A DNA stretch of 64,000 bases. Source: DASPWW01 sp963841715 (GTDB lineage Bacteria; Actinomycetota; Thermoleophilia; Solirubrobacterales; 70-9). The notes under the pieces were generated by a model. That model had not been told where the DNA came from. It searched no databases and worked only from the letters and a program-made list of their open reading frames with translations. Positions 62,574 through 64,000 of the stretch are shown piece by piece. Each line of letters starts with the position of its first letter. The first letter of the stretch is position 1. The position numbers were made by a program, and so were the translations under genes. Where the stretch lies: contig CAWJDP010000001.1 in assembly GCA_963841715.1 (NCBI GenBank), positions 744,001-808,000 on the forward strand. The letters are read 5' to 3'.

Positions 62574-64000
62574 TCAGCCGACCATGTCCCGCGCCGCGGC
62601 TCCGGCGGGGATCATCGGGTAGCAGTTCTCCTGCTTGGTGACGTGCACGTCGAGCAGCACGGGGCCATCTGTCTCGAGCGCGCCCTTCATCGCGTCCTCG
62701 ACCTCGCCCTTGTCCGTGACGCGCATCCCGGTGCAGCCGAACGCCTCTGCCAGCTTCACCCAGTCGGGGTGCTCGCCGATCTCGACCGAGCTGTAGCGCT
62801 TGTCCCAGAACAGCTCCTGCCACTGGCGGACCATCCCCATGTAGCCGTTGTTCATCAGGAACACCTTCACGGGGATGTTGTGAAGCGCGGCGGTGGCGAG
62901 CTCCTGGCAGACCATCACCAGGCTGCCGTCGCCGGCGAGGCAGACGACGGTCTCGTCGGGTTTCGCGACCTTGGCACCGATCGCGGCGGGAAGGCCGAAG
63001 CCCATCGTCCCGAGGCCGCCCGAGTTGATCCAGCGGCGCGGTTGCGGGAAATCGTAGTACTGGGCGCACCACATCTGGTGCTGGCCGACGTCTGAGGTGA
63101 CGATCGCGTCGCCCTCGGTGGCCTTGTACATCGCCTCGATCATCCGCTGCGGCTTGATCTCGCCGTCCTCGGAGTCGTCGTAGCGGAGCGGGTGCTCCTC
63201 CTGCCAGGCTCGGATCTCCTTCCACCAGTCGTCGAGGCGGGAGGCGTCCGGCCGCAGGCCCTCGTATTCGGCGGTGAGGATCGGCAGAACCTTCTTCGCG
63301 TCGCCGACGATCGGGATGTGCGCGGGGACGTTCTTCGAGATCTCGGCCGGGTCGACGTCGATGTGGACGAACTTCGCCCGCGGGGCGAACTCCGAGAGCT
63401 TGCCGGTGATCCGGTCATCGAAGCGCGAGCCGATCGCGACGATCAGATCGGCGCCGTCCATCGCGTAGTTCGCGGTGCGGGTGCCGTGCATCCCGAGCAT
63501 TCCCAACCATTGCTCGTGCGGGGCCGGGAAGGCGCCCAGGCCCATCACCGTGGAGGTGATCGGCAACTTGTCGGAGAGCACGAACCGCCGCAGCTCCTCG
63601 GAGGCGTTCGCGTTGATGACGCCGCCCCCTGAGTAGATGACCGGACGGCGCGCGTTGGCGATCGCCTTCGCCGCGATCCGGATCTGCTTGATGTTGCCCT
63701 CGGAGCGCGGCTTGTAGCCGGGGAGGTTGGGAGTCCCGGTGCTCGGCTCGTAGTCGATGTCGGCGCGCGAGAGGTCCTGGGGGATGTCGACGAGGACCGG
63801 CCCGGGGCGTCCGGTTGAGGCAATGTAGAAGGCGTCGTGGATGTACTCCGGGATGTGCCGCGGGTCGGTGACCATGAACGAGTGCTTGACGATCGGCAGC
63901 GTGATCCCGGTGACGTCGGCCTCCTGGAACCCGTCCGTGCCGATCAGCTCCGTCCGCACCTGACCGGTGATGAACACCGTCGGCACTGAGTCCATCATCG
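62574..64000 (-). CDS. ilvB: IlvB, acetolactate synthase large subunit (5' end beyond window)
   Basis: ThDP- and FAD-dependent enzyme, first common step for valine and isoleucine/leucine precursors. About 475 codons are visible: VFITGQVRTELIGTDGFQEADV, DIPQDLS, FDDRITGKLSEFAP, and the ThDP motif GDGSLVMVCQEL...NNGYMGMVRQWQELFW. The N-terminal region with the catalytic Glu is outside the right edge. It is the head of ilvB-ilvN-menF. Confidence 0.95.
   Translation of the reverse strand, partial: MMDSVPTVFITGQVRTELIGTDGFQEADVTGITLPIVKHSFMVTDPRHIPEYIHDAFYIASTGRPGPVLVDIPQDLSRADIDYEPSTGTPNLPGYKPRSEGNIKQIRIAAKAIANARRPVIYSGGGVINANASEELRRFVLSDKLPITSTVMGLGAFPAPHEQWLGMLGMHGTRTANYAMDGADLIVAIGSRFDDRITGKLSEFAPRAKFVHIDVDPAEISKNVPAHIPIVGDAKKVLPILTAEYEGLRPDASRLDDWWKEIRAWQEEHPLRYDDSEDGEIKPQRMIEAMYKATEGDAIVTSDVGQHQMWCAQYYDFPQPRRWINSGGLGTMGFGLPAAIGAKVAKPDETVVCLAGDGSLVMVCQELATAALHNIPVKVFLMNNGYMGMVRQWQELFWDKRYSSVEIGEHPDWVKLAEAFGCTGMRVTDKGEVEDAMKGALETDGPVLLDVHVTKQENCYPMIPAGAAARDMVG

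Overview
The window is a GC-rich (roughly 70 percent) stretch of a bacterial chromosome. Compact coding, frequent GTG/TTG starts, start-stop overlaps of the type GTGA/ATGA, Actinobacteria-type DnaE2/ImuB, DUF2510 proteins, a 23S rRNA about 100 nt longer than that of E. coli between its 5' end and position 1917 (beyond its intron), and the 16S sequence all point to a deep-branching actinobacterium. Class Thermoleophilia (Solirubrobacterales or Gaiellales relatives) is the best guess; this is inference, no database search was possible. Nothing suggests a plasmid, phage or island: this is core chromosome.

Layout. 1-4423 (minus): histidine operon hisZ-hisG-hisD-hisB-hisH-hisA, with the short HisG that needs HisZ; hisA runs off the left edge. 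4466-5767: murA carrying Asp instead of Cys at the active-site loop. 5840-8335: an HD-domain protein, an alpha/beta hydrolase, a Cys-rich zinc-type protein and a lipoprotein. 8377-13626: an SOS mutagenesis cassette (LexA-type box, imuB, small protein, dnaE2), then a second SOS-type box in front of a small unknown gene. 13633-14805: M28 peptidase. 14832-20518 (minus): one complete rRNA operon 16S-23S-5S with processing stems and terminator and no tRNA in the spacer. Its 23S gene is interrupted at E. coli position 1917 (helix 69) by a 300-nt ORF-less group I intron, the main discovery here. 20519-27931: tyrS, a bifunctional penicillin-binding protein, 3-methyladenine glycosylase, argH, an epimerase-like protein and a small ABM-like protein.

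27962-40605 (minus) is a branched-chain amino acid region: leuA behind a leucine-rich attenuator peptide, then (after a broken lipoprotein gene, an SDR and a GMC oxidoreductase remnant) an XRE-cupin regulator followed by leuC-leuD-two Tam-like methyltransferases-leuB-ilvE-cimA-DegT aminotransferase. 40676-51506: CHRD secreted protein, AI-2E-type permease, membrane protein, quinone-oxidoreductase-like MDR, a serine operon (class V aminotransferase plus serA), cupin, secreted proteins, YjbQ and a group of DUF2510/zinc-ribbon envelope proteins. 51516-64000 interleaves the rest of valine/isoleucine synthesis (ilvC, ilvN, ilvB partial at the right edge) with menaquinone synthesis (menE, menB, menA, menC, menD, menF).

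Together the window encodes most of the leucine/isoleucine/valine route, including a threonine-independent citramalate entry to isoleucine, most of the chorismate-to-demethylmenaquinone route (menH and the methylase are not here), most of histidine synthesis, and damage-induced mutagenesis. Several genes appear leaderless: a TANNNT -10 element lies 6-9 nt before the start codon. Two men genes (menB, menF) seem to lack any ATG/GTG/TTG start that fits.
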